A stretch of DNA of 64,000 bases from a virus, in IMG/VR virus record IMGVR_UViG_3300032893_000011, positions 1-64,000 of that record. One strand, given 5' to 3'. The translations under genes and the position numbers were made by a program. This document shows, one piece after another, positions 45,805 to 54,700 of this stretch; within the stretch, counting starts at the first letter, position 1, and each line of letters opens with the position of its first letter. The notes under the pieces are model-generated. The model saw nothing but the letters and a program-made list of their open reading frames with translations, searched no databases and was not told the origin of the DNA.

Positions 45805-46119
45805 GTGGGCCAGATCCTGGTCGTGGCCGGGCCGTCGAACCGGGTGTACAAGCTGCCCGGCGAGATCCGCGACGTGACGATCGACTGGACGTCTGACCTG
45901 CCGGCCGGGACCAGCATCGTCGACACCACGTTCGCCGCCGCCGACCCCACCCTAACGCTCGGGCCGCCCACCTACAGCGGCACCCAAACCGGGGTGCGCC
46001 TGGCCGGGGGCAACCCCAACACCAGCTACAGCGTCCTGAACTCGGCGTACCTGGACGACGGGGAGATCCACCAGTACCCGTTCACCGTGGCATGCGGGAG
46101 CAGCCCCGGTGCCGGCTGA
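45805..46119 (+). CDS. Tail-region structural protein, 104 aa
   Basis: GTG 45805, three bases after the tail tube gene. Beta-rich, with VVAGPSNRVYKLPGEIRDVT and a single Cys near the end. It overlaps the next gene by 11 nt. Specific role unknown. Confidence 0.6.
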   Translation: MGQILVVAGPSNRVYKLPGEIRDVTIDWTSDLPAGTSIVDTTFAAADPTLTLGPPTYSGTQTGVRLAGGNPNTSYSVLNSAYLDDGEIHQYPFTVACGSSPGAG

Positions 46120-46642
46120 CACGGCCGGTATCACCGGCGACTTTCTGTTCGAGCGCCGCGACGCCGCGGGCAATCTCCTCGAAACGGCCCGCGGCCACAA
46201 CATCGTCACCGACATCGGCAACCAGCTCTACGGCGAGCACGGCGCCGGTGTCGGCAGCACCGTCGCCGTGCCCACCGGGATGCGGCTGGGCACCGGGGCG
46301 GTCACCGGCGCCAACACCCCCGCCAACACCGGCACAGGCGCCGCGCTGGCCGCCTACCTGCCCGGGTCGGGGCTGGCGCTGGACGCGTCGTACCCGCAGT
46401 CCACGCAGCCCGCCGGGCCGGGGACCGCCCGCGTCATCACCTACAAGTGCACCTACCAGGCCGGCGAGGGGACGTCGGCGGTGCCGATCACCGAGGCCGT
46501 CATCGTCAACGACAACATCACCGTCGACTCCGCGTCCGCGGCGGCCAACACGATCGCGCGGGTGGCGGTCGCCGGGATCAGCGCCAAAGGCCCCTCCGAC
46601 ACCCTCACCGCCAGCTGGCAGCATTCGCTACTCGGGTCCTGA
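46109..46642 (+). CDS. Tail-region structural protein, 177 aa
   Basis: GTG 46109. The N-terminus (GDFLFERRDAAGNLLETARG, then HNIVTDIGNQLY) resembles phage proteins with a conserved 'HNxVTxxG' start found in tail accessory proteins. The rest is Ala/Thr-rich beta. Role inferred from position. Confidence 0.6.
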   Translation: MPADTAGITGDFLFERRDAAGNLLETARGHNIVTDIGNQLYGEHGAGVGSTVAVPTGMRLGTGAVTGANTPANTGTGAALAAYLPGSGLALDASYPQSTQPAGPGTARVITYKCTYQAGEGTSAVPITEAVIVNDNITVDSASAAANTIARVAVAGISAKGPSDTLTASWQHSLLGS

Positions 46643-46646
46643 GCAT

Positions 46647-46652
46647 TAGGAT
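46647..46652 (+). promoter_or_regulatory. Leaderless-type promoter TAGGAT
   Basis: TAGGAT and a 7-nt spacer lead to GTG 46660. An in-frame ATG at 46651 overlaps the hexamer, so the GTG is the better start. Confidence 0.48.
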
Positions 46653-46659
46653 GGCTGCC

Positions 46660-47322
46660 GTGTTCGACGCGACCGTCGCCATCCCGTGGCGACCCACACC
46701 CGAGCGGATACCCACCCACGACCGGGTCGTCAAATTCTGGCACGACCACGGGTTCGACGTGATCGAGGCCGACTCAGACCCCGCCAAGCCGTGGCTGGCC
46801 GGGCAGGCCCGCAACAACGCCGTCCGGGCGGCCACCACCGACATCGTCATCGTGATGGACGCCGACATGATCGTGCACGACATCCGCCAGATCGACGCCG
46901 CCGTCATCAAAGCCGCACAGGGATTCGTGGTGTGGCCCTACACCGTGTACCGGGCGATCCCCGCGGCCTGCGTCGACGAGGACGACCTGTACGGCTGCGA
47001 GGTGCTCGTCGAAAGCGCCAACGAGCACCCGTGCGGGATCGTGGCGCGGCGCGACGTCTACTGGGACCTCGGAGGCTACGACGAGGGCTTCACGCCCGGG
47101 GTGTGGGGCTGGGAGGACACCGCGTTCGCGATGGTCGCCCGCACCCTGGCGCCGCACGGGCGGATACACGGGCTGCTGTACGCGTTCGACCACGGCGGCG
47201 CCCACGACATGACCGACGACAACCCCAACAAGCCCCGCGCCTGCCTGTACACCTACGCCGAGCAGGACCCCCGCCTGATGAGGGCCCTGATCGGCTTCAA
47301 CCCCGCCCGCCGTTCACCATGA
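46660..47322 (+). CDS. Family 2/27-like glycosyltransferase
   Basis: The product begins FDATVAIPWRPTPERIPTHD and has ARNNAVRAATTDIVIVMDAD (DxD at the end), GGYDEGFTPGVWGWEDTAFA and later HGGAHD, the order of GT2/GT27 enzymes. It has its own -10 hexamer although it lies among tail genes. Donor and acceptor unknown. Confidence 0.74.
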   Translation: MFDATVAIPWRPTPERIPTHDRVVKFWHDHGFDVIEADSDPAKPWLAGQARNNAVRAATTDIVIVMDADMIVHDIRQIDAAVIKAAQGFVVWPYTVYRAIPAACVDEDDLYGCEVLVESANEHPCGIVARRDVYWDLGGYDEGFTPGVWGWEDTAFAMVARTLAPHGRIHGLLYAFDHGGAHDMTDDNPNKPRACLYTYAEQDPRLMRALIGFNPARRSP

Positions 47323-47618
47323 CGACGACAACCAACCCGCGGCCCGTCCAAGGGGCGGCGAACCTGCTGGTCGCCGACTTCTCCCAGATCACCGACTCCC
47401 ACATCAAACGCGCCAACGCCGGCAACACCGTCGAGGCGATGGTCGCGGCCTACCGCGCCGAATTCGGCGCCGCCGACCCGCCCAGCGTGGCGGAGGTCAC
47501 CCAGAACGCGCTGATGTTCATGCACATCGCCGAACATGAGGCCAAGGGCACGGAGATGATCTGCTGGTGTCTGGCCGACGCCCTCTCCAGGCTGGCGAAA
47601 GGCAAACGAGGCCGATGA
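47319..47618 (+). CDS. Hypothetical helical protein, 99 aa
   Basis: Helical and soluble, with NAGNTVEAMVAAYRAEFGAA and MICWCLADALSRLAKGKRGR. Overlaps both neighbouring glycosyltransferase genes by four bases, so it may work with them. Not recognised. Confidence 0.57.
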   Translation: MTTTTNPRPVQGAANLLVADFSQITDSHIKRANAGNTVEAMVAAYRAEFGAADPPSVAEVTQNALMFMHIAEHEAKGTEMICWCLADALSRLAKGKRGR

Positions 47619-49309
47619 GCGACATGTTCGTGGTGTGCCCCGCCGGGGTCGTCACCGGCGGCCCGGAGCTGTGCCACAAGTTCGTCGCAGCGGTCAACCG
47701 CATCACCCCAGGCCGCGCCGCGGTCGTCTACTTCCCGTTCTCCGGGCGGCACGTCACCCCCGAGCCGTACCGCCGCTACGGGGCGCCGGTGGCCACCGTC
47801 GAGGACTTCACCCCCACCTCGACGGTGATCCTGCCCGAGGTGTACGCCGACCTGGTGGGCACCGCCCCGCCGTGCCGCCTGTGGTTCTGGTGGATGAGCG
47901 TCGACTACTTCGTGGCCGGCGCCACCGACGTCGCCGAGCGCGTCGAAACGCTGCGCCGCCGCATCGACCTGCACATCTACTCCAGCGAATACGCGCGCCT
48001 GTACCTGGAGGCCAACGAACTCGGCCCGGCCGCGCGGCTGTTCGACTACGTCGCCGACGAATTCCTCGCCGCCCCGCCCACCGGGCAGCGCCGCGACGTG
48101 GTGGCGTTCAACCCCCGCAAGGGCCTGTGGCGCACCGAACGGGTCCTAGGGGCCCTCACGGCGCGGTTCGGGGAGCACGACCAACCCAAGGCCGTGGCGC
48201 TGGAGGACATGACCCGCGACGAGGTCATAGAAGTCCTCTCCCACGCCAAGTGTTACATCGACTTCGGGCCGCACCCGGGCAAGGACCGGCTGCCCGCCGA
48301 GGCCGCGTCGCTGGGCTGCTGCGTGGTCACCAACCGCCGCGGCGCCGCAGCCAACCCCGTCGACATCGCCATCCCCACCGACCTGAAAATCGACGACGCG
48401 GAGGAGGGCTGCGAGGAACGCGCCGCCGATCTGATCCACGTGATGCTCACCGACTACCCCCGCCAGACACGGCGCTTCGACGGCTACCGTGCGGTGATCG
48501 CCGCCGAGCCGGCCCAGTTCGCCGCCGACGTGGCCGAGCTGCTGGCCCGGTCCGCCCCCGGCGCCGTCCACGAAGCGACAGCCGGGTGGGAGCAGATCAA
48601 AGGCGAGTACGTGTCGGTGGCCCCCGCCGAACCCAACCGGCTGCTGGTTATACGGCCCCTGTGGCACCACGTCGACGTCGAATGGCTGCTGATGTGGGAC
48701 GCGATGGACAAAACCCACGTCACCGACGTGCTGACCGTCAACGGCGCGTGCCTGTCCATGGCGATGCAGGACATGGTCGACCGGGCGCTGGAGCGCGACG
48801 ACTGGACGCACCTGGTGATCCACGAGCACGACAACGTAGCCGACAAGGACGCGTTCGACAGGATTGCCCGCTACGGCGACGAGCACCACATCGTCGGGTC
48901 GCTGTACTGCATGCACGACCCGCCGCACCGGGCCTACGCCTACCTGCCCGACGGCGAAGGCAACCTGCGCCAGATCAACGCCCGGGCCGTGCAGATCGGT
49001 CTGGCGCGCCCCGCGCTGTACGAGGTCGCCGCGGTGGGGTTCGGGTTCACCACCATCGCCCGCTGGGTCCTCGAAAAATGGCCCGCCGACCTGAAAATGT
49101 TCGTGCCCGACAGTCCCGACGTCGGCTACTCGCACGACCTGTGGTTCTGCCAGACCGCCCGCACCAAACTCGGGGCGCGGGTGTGGATAGACTTCGGGCT
49201 CGTCACCGGCCACCTCACCAAGAAAGCGGTCTGGCCGGCCGACAACCAACGCTTCCTGGGCCGCGACGACCCGGAACTGTTCCCCGACCGAAAGCCGGCC
49301 AAGAAATGA
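47615..49309 (+). CDS. Two-part glycosyltransferase-like protein
   Basis: Residues 1-320 look like a GT-B (family 4/1) enzyme: GVVTGGPELCHKFV, DLHIYSSEYARLYLE, VVAFNPRKGLWRTERVLGAL, and HPGKDRLPAEAASLGCCVVT, the donor-binding helix. Residues about 345-560 are GT-A-like, with HLVIHEHDNVADKDAF and SPDVGYSHDLWFC. One chain may therefore act twice on a glycan. It is coupled to the genes on both sides. Confidence 0.7.
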   Translation: MSDMFVVCPAGVVTGGPELCHKFVAAVNRITPGRAAVVYFPFSGRHVTPEPYRRYGAPVATVEDFTPTSTVILPEVYADLVGTAPPCRLWFWWMSVDYFVAGATDVAERVETLRRRIDLHIYSSEYARLYLEANELGPAARLFDYVADEFLAAPPTGQRRDVVAFNPRKGLWRTERVLGALTARFGEHDQPKAVALEDMTRDEVIEVLSHAKCYIDFGPHPGKDRLPAEAASLGCCVVTNRRGAAANPVDIAIPTDLKIDDAEEGCEERAADLIHVMLTDYPRQTRRFDGYRAVIAAEPAQFAADVAELLARSAPGAVHEATAGWEQIKGEYVSVAPAEPNRLLVIRPLWHHVDVEWLLMWDAMDKTHVTDVLTVNGACLSMAMQDMVDRALERDDWTHLVIHEHDNVADKDAFDRIARYGDEHHIVGSLYCMHDPPHRAYAYLPDGEGNLRQINARAVQIGLARPALYEVAAVGFGFTTIARWVLEKWPADLKMFVPDSPDVGYSHDLWFCQTARTKLGARVWIDFGLVTGHLTKKAVWPADNQRFLGRDDPELFPDRKPAKK

Positions 49310-49461
49310 GCGACATAGTCATCGGCGCCTCGATAGAGGCCACCGCCTCCGTGTACACCGCCGGGGAGAAGGTGCTGGCGCTGCACGCCCTGATCGCCTC
49401 CGACATCACCGACGCGGCGTTCCGCGCCCAGGCGAAGGAGATCCTCGGGCCTACACCCTGA
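49306..49461 (+). CDS. Hypothetical small protein, 51 aa
   Basis: ATG 49306 overlaps the previous stop. A mostly helical small protein (IEATASVYTAGEKVLALHAL). Downstream, 49462-49515 holds a TAGAGT hexamer and a ribosome site (GAAGGG) for the next gene. Unknown. Confidence 0.5.
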   Translation: MSDIVIGASIEATASVYTAGEKVLALHALIASDITDAAFRAQAKEILGPTP

Positions 49462-49515
49462 GTCCGTAGAGTCCCGCGTAAGCACAAGGACCGCTCACAG
49501 AAGGGTGCCCGGCTA

Positions 49516-49905
49516 ATGGCTGATGGCCTCGCGACAGTCGCATGCGCCAACGCGCTGCTCAACACCCTGGTCGGCACGTCGTTTTCCGTCTCGTCGCTCT
49601 ACATCGAGAACCACACCGCCGCCACGGGCGCAGCCGGGACGACGGGCGGGTCGACCGGGTCGACGGTGCGCCCCCGCCTGTACATGGCGGCGGCGGTGAC
49701 GGGAACGATCACGATGAGCTCCACCGCCCCCAGCTGGACCAACACCGGGGTCACCGAAACCATCACCGACCAGGCTGTCTGGTCGTCAAGCTCGGGGGGC
49801 ACGTTCTACTGGTCGGTGCAGCTGACCCTGTCCAAGGCGTGGGCGTCCGGCGACACGCTGACGCAGAACACCTGCCAGCTAGCCCTTTCGCCGCTGGCCG
49901 CCTAA
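49516..49905 (+). CDS. Beta-rich virion-type protein, 129 aa
   Basis: Ser/Thr/Ala-rich beta protein with SVSSLYIENHTAATGAAGTT and TFYWSVQLTLSKAWASGDTL. It resembles small tail or fibre-associated proteins and precedes the depolymerase and repeat genes. Function unproven. Confidence 0.6.
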   Translation: MADGLATVACANALLNTLVGTSFSVSSLYIENHTAATGAAGTTGGSTGSTVRPRLYMAAAVTGTITMSSTAPSWTNTGVTETITDQAVWSSSSGGTFYWSVQLTLSKAWASGDTLTQNTCQLALSPLAA

Positions 49906-49934
49906 GCCGCGCCCGGGGGCACACGGTGGCTGGC

Positions 49935-49940
49935 TAGGCT
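49935..49940 (+). promoter_or_regulatory. Leaderless-type promoter TAGGCT
   Basis: TAGGCT and six bases lead to ATG 49947, the head of the GH16-like and repeat-protein genes. Confidence 0.48.
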
Positions 49941-49946
49941 CGGCGC

Positions 49947-51479
49947 ATGACCACAGCACCGCGCGTGCAGGGCCTCATCGGCGCCCTGCAGGTTTGGCTG
50001 GCCGCCCACCCGACATCCCCGGAAGCCCCCGACGTGAAGGCGCTCATCCAGGTGTTGGGGACGCCGGCCACGGTGCCCGCGCCGGTCGCGGGCGCGCCGC
50101 TGCACGCCCTGGTCGCCGACCTGGCCGCCGTCCTGGACGCCTGGGAAACCAGCCACCCGCTCACCCCGCCACCCCCTCCTCCCCCACCGCCGCCGCCGGT
50201 CCCGGTCGTCACGTCGGTCACCCCCAACACGGGCGTCGACACCGGCGGCACGACCGTGTCCGTCGCCGGCAGCGGCTTCACCGGGGCCACCGCGGTCGAC
50301 TTCGGGACCGCCCCGGCCTCGTTCAGCGTCGTGTCCGACGCCGCGGTGTCGGCGGTGTCGCCCGCCGGGGCGGACGCGGCCGTGGACGTGACGGTGACCA
50401 CCCCGGGCGGCGTGTCCACGACCAGCGCCGTCGACCGGTTCACCTACACCCCGCCCCCACCCCCGCCGCCCCCGCCGCCGCCCGGGCTGCCGCCGCTGTG
50501 GAACGCCGCACCGCCCGCCGGGGTGTGCGCGGCACCGAGCGGCCCCTACGTCGGGGTGCCCGGCGACTGGGCGTACGGCATCCAAACCACAACCGAGGTG
50601 TTCGACAACTTCGACGGCCCGGCGGGCTCCGCCATCAACCAGACCCTGTGGCAGCTCGACAGCATCAACCAGGGCGGCAACCAGACCTACGACCCGTCCA
50701 CCGACCGGGTCTACCTCGACGGCGACTCCAACGTGGTCCTCAAGGCCACCGGCGTCGGCGGCACCTACAGCAACACCAGCTGCGACCATCCCTACATATC
50801 GCAGCCCGGCGACACGTGGGCGAGCATCGCCGCGGCGTGGGGCACCAGCCCCGCGGTCCTGCGGGAGTACGTCAACCAGGGGATCCTCAACGAGGGGGTC
50901 ACCACGCCGTTCCCGCCGGGCACCGCCATCACCATCCCCAACATCAGCGGCCGGTTCACGTCGCGGCAGCGGTTCAACATGGGGCTCGGCTGGTCCGCGG
51001 CGCGGGTCAAGTTCCCCAAGTCCGTCGCCCAGACGTCGGGCCTGTCGTGGTTCCCCGCGGTGTGGCAGCTCTATGTCGCGTACAACCAGCTGCCGGGCAA
51101 CTATCTCGAAATAGACATGATGGAGATGTTCGGCGACTCCACGAAGTACAACACGCACGTCTACCTGCACAAGAACCCGATGACCACGCTGCAGGACGAG
51201 CTGCCGGTGCCCAACGGGGTCAACGCCGGCGACGACTTCCACACCTACTGGATGCTGCGCACCGCCGACGAGATCCAGATCGGCGTCGACAGCCTGATCA
51301 TGGGGGCGTGGACGTCGGCTAACGTGCCGGCCGGGGTGTGGCCCGACACGCAGCAGAGCGTCTATTGGATCATCAACTTCGCCATGGACCCGGGCTACCT
51401 GGCGCACCCGAAAGCCAGCGACTTCCCCGCGTACATGCTCGTCGATTGGGTGTGGTTCAAACCCCTAGCGCTGCTGTGA
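49947..51479 (+). CDS. GH16-like glycan hydrolase with IPT domain and inserted LysM-like segment
   Basis: Domains in order: helical N-terminus; Pro run; IPT/TIG domain at about 88-170 (VVTSVTPNTGVDTGGTTVSV); second Pro run; then a jelly-roll hydrolase from about 210. The catalytic motif EIDMMEMF (E388, D390, E393) matches the ExDxxE of GH16 beta-glucanases. Between two hydrolase strands lies a LysM-like segment (SQPGDTWASIAAAWGTSP) at about 285-325. Such an enzyme on a tail would bind and cut a host polysaccharide. No signal peptide is present, as expected for a virion part. Confidence 0.8.
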   Translation: MTTAPRVQGLIGALQVWLAAHPTSPEAPDVKALIQVLGTPATVPAPVAGAPLHALVADLAAVLDAWETSHPLTPPPPPPPPPPPVPVVTSVTPNTGVDTGGTTVSVAGSGFTGATAVDFGTAPASFSVVSDAAVSAVSPAGADAAVDVTVTTPGGVSTTSAVDRFTYTPPPPPPPPPPPGLPPLWNAAPPAGVCAAPSGPYVGVPGDWAYGIQTTTEVFDNFDGPAGSAINQTLWQLDSINQGGNQTYDPSTDRVYLDGDSNVVLKATGVGGTYSNTSCDHPYISQPGDTWASIAAAWGTSPAVLREYVNQGILNEGVTTPFPPGTAITIPNISGRFTSRQRFNMGLGWSAARVKFPKSVAQTSGLSWFPAVWQLYVAYNQLPGNYLEIDMMEMFGDSTKYNTHVYLHKNPMTTLQDELPVPNGVNAGDDFHTYWMLRTADEIQIGVDSLIMGAWTSANVPAGVWPDTQQSVYWIINFAMDPGYLAHPKASDFPAYMLVDWVWFKPLALL

Positions 51480-51486
51480 GGTAACC

Positions 51487-51783
51487 GTGGCCGTCGCCTA
51501 TAGCGCGGTCGGCGCTGGGGCGCACGGCACCAGCATCAACGCCCTCGCCTTCACCCACGCTATCGGCGCCTCCGACAACTGCCTGATGGTGGGGGTCGGC
51601 GCCTACTACGGCAGCTCCGGCTACTCGAGCTGGACCCGGTCCTGCGGCATCACGGCAGCGGCCGTTACCTGCGACTCGGTCGGCGCCGGCATCGCCAACG
51701 GCAGCTACACCGGCGGCACGGCCCAGACCTGCAGCCACACTGTGGTGCACAGCAGCCAGAGCCTACATAGCGACGGGGGATAG
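51487..51783 (+). CDS. Short fibre-domain protein, partial paralogue of the next gene
   Basis: GTG 51487 follows GAGGT. The first 60 residues (AVAYSAVGAGAHGTSINALA) resemble the start of the large repeat protein (AVIFDAVGAGNDVWAQTTAT), so this looks like a duplicated or truncated N-terminal domain. It stops after SSQSLHSDGG, three bases before the next gene's start. Confidence 0.6.
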   Translation: MAVAYSAVGAGAHGTSINALAFTHAIGASDNCLMVGVGAYYGSSGYSSWTRSCGITAAAVTCDSVGAGIANGSYTGGTAQTCSHTVVHSSQSLHSDGG

Positions 51784-51786
51784 CCG

Positions 51787-54700
51787 GTGGCTGTCATTTT
51801 CGATGCTGTCGGCGCCGGCAACGATGTTTGGGCGCAAACCACGGCGACAACCAACATTTCGTGGGCGCATAACGCGGCGTCCGGGGCGTGTGTTATCGCC
51901 GGAATGGCCAGCCGCGACACCACAACTTCATCAGCGGCCAGCACCGACACCAGCGAGTCCTGCAGCTACAACACCGTGGATATGGGCGCGGCGCTGGGCA
52001 CGTCGAAGCACAACAACTCGAACACCGGCTACGGAAACACCACCCTGTTCGGGATGACCGGAGCGCCCAGCGGCTCCAAGACCGTCGCCGCGTCGGTGAC
52101 CGACACCAACAATGAGGTGACCGGCCTGGCCGGCTGCTCGGTGTCTTACCTGGGTGTCGGCTCTATCAGCACGTGCTCCACCAACGGCGGCTCGGGCACG
52201 ACGGCGTCGATTTCGGTGACCGCCCCGGCTGGGGCGATGATCGTTGTGGCGTTCGGCGCCCCCAACGGCAGCTTTTCCGCGTTTAACGGCTCAACACGGT
52301 ACAACCACGCCTCGGCCGGCGGCACCGACGCCGGTTTCATGATCGGCGACGTCGCGGCCACCGGTTCGGCGCAAACAATCTCCGCGACAGTCACTAGCGG
52401 GTTCTGGTCGGCCATCGCCGTTATTCTGCTGCCGACCATCCCCGGCGCTGTTTTGAGCCGCGGCACGTCGGTTTCCGGCCCGACCGGCTCCACCTGGACA
52501 TATACGGGCGGGGCGGCCACCTCCGCCAATGCTTACGACGGCACTTTCGGCCTGTACCCGGTCACTTACTGCGTGTTCACAACTTCAACCGCCAATGCTG
52601 TCGGCACCATCACGCCGGGCGGGTATTTCGGCGCGGCGTCGGTGCCCACCGACGCCTCTATCACGATCAACGCGGTCTTGCGGGGATATGTCAACACCGT
52701 GGCGCGTTGGGCGAGCATCACCGCGCAGTTGTTGGACAGCGGCGGCTCGGCTATCGGGGCGGCGCAGACGATCACCCTGACCACGGCTGTATCGACGGTC
52801 GCGTTCACGCCTAACGTGGCGCCGACGCCGGCGCAGATCAACGCTGGGTTGCAGATGCTCGTCACCGCAACTCACGACGGCACGTCGTCGAGCGGCATTT
52901 TCCGCCTCGACAACGTCGACATCACGATTTCTTACACGCGCACGCCCGCCGACGCCGCCCAAACCGTCACAGCCACAGGCGCAGCCACCATCGCCCACAA
53001 CGCGCCCGTCGACGCCGCCGCAGCCGCCGTCGCATCCCCCACGGCCGCCCAGACCGCAGCCCTGCTCGCCAACGCCACCCAGACCGCGACGGCCACGACC
53101 GCCGCCACCCTGGTCGGTGCACTGCAAGCGAATGCGGCGCTGACCGCCACCGCCGCCGCGGCGGCGACCGCTACCCGCGCCGCCGTCTGCGATGCCGCGC
53201 AAACCGTCACCGCCGCGCCGACAACAACCCTGACCGCAGCGCTGTCCGCCAACGCGGCCCAGGCGGCCATCGCCACATCCGCCGCCACCGCGACCCGCGC
53301 CGCCGTCTGCGACGCAGCCCAGACGGGCATTGCAACCAGCGCAGCCACCCTGGCCGCGGCACTGCAAACCAACGCCGCCCAGACGGCCACCGCCGCACCG
53401 ACCGCGACCCTGACGGCCGCGCTGTCGGCGAACGCGACCCAGACCGTCGCCGCCAGCCCGGCGGCGCTCGCTGCCGCGGCGCTGCTCTCCAATGCCGCCC
53501 AGACGGTGACCGCGGCAGCGGCCGCCGCCGCGACCGCAGCGCTGCAGGCCAATACGGCGCAGACCGTCACCGCGACCGGGTCGGCTTCGTTAACGGCAGC
53601 GCTGCTCGCCAACGGCGCCCAGGCGGTCACGGCAACACCGGCGGCAACGCTCACCGGGGCGCTTCTGGCCAACGCCGCGCAGGCGGTGACGGCCGCCCCG
53701 GCTGCGACCGTCGCGCACAACACGCCAGTCGACGCCGCCGCAAGCATCGTCGGGTCCGCAGCAGCCACCCTCACCGGGGCGCTTCTGGCCGACGCCGCCC
53801 AGGCGGCCACAGCCACCGCGGTAGCCGCCGCCACCAGGGCGGCGGTCTGCGACGCAACCCAGGCAGTCGTGGCGGCCGCGGCGGCGAGCGCCAACACGGC
53901 ACTCAACGCAAACGCCGCCCAGACGGCCACGGCAACCGCCAGTGCCAGCCTGACCGCGGCGCTGCTGGCCAATACGGCGCAGACCGGGATGGCAGCGCCA
54001 ACCGCCACCCTGGCCGCGGCGCTGTTGAGCAACGCTGCCCAGACGGCCTCGGCAACCGCGACAGCGACAGCGACCGCCGCGCTGCAGGCCAACGCCGCGC
54101 AGGCGGTGACGGCCGCCCCGGCTGCGACCCTGACCGGGGCCCTGCTCGCCAATGCGGCGCAAACCGCGACGGCCGCGAGTGCCGCCACCCTGGCCGCCGT
54201 ACTCCTGGGCAACGCCGCACAGGCGGTGACCGCGACCCCAACCGCGACCGCGGCCCACAACGCGACCGCCGACACCGCCCAGACCGTCACCGCCACCGGG
54301 TTGGCCTCATTGACCGCGGCACTGAAAGCCGACGCCGCCCAAACCATCACCGCCACCGCCGCGGCCGCCGCCGCCGGAGGCGCCGACGCACCGCAAACCG
54401 TTAACGCCACCGCCGCCGCCACCCTGACAGCAGCGCTACTCGCCAACGCGACACAGACCGTGACCGCAACCGCGGCGACCACCGCCACCCGGGCAGCTGT
54501 CTGCGACGCCGCGCAGAGCATCACCGCCGCGCCATCGGCGAGCGCCACCAGGGCCGCAATATGCGACGCTGCGGCGGCAGTGACAGGCAGCGCCTCGGCA
54601 GCACTGACCGCAGCACTGCAAGCCAACGCGGCACAAACGGGCATAGCCGCTGCGGCTGCCACCCTCGCGCACAACGCTCAACCCGCCGCCGCGCAGACCG

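Noticed and set aside
52932-54674. 580-codon Ala/Val-rich frame on the minus strand
   Set aside because: Mirror of the 60-nt repeat on the other strand; periodic Ala/Val without motifs.
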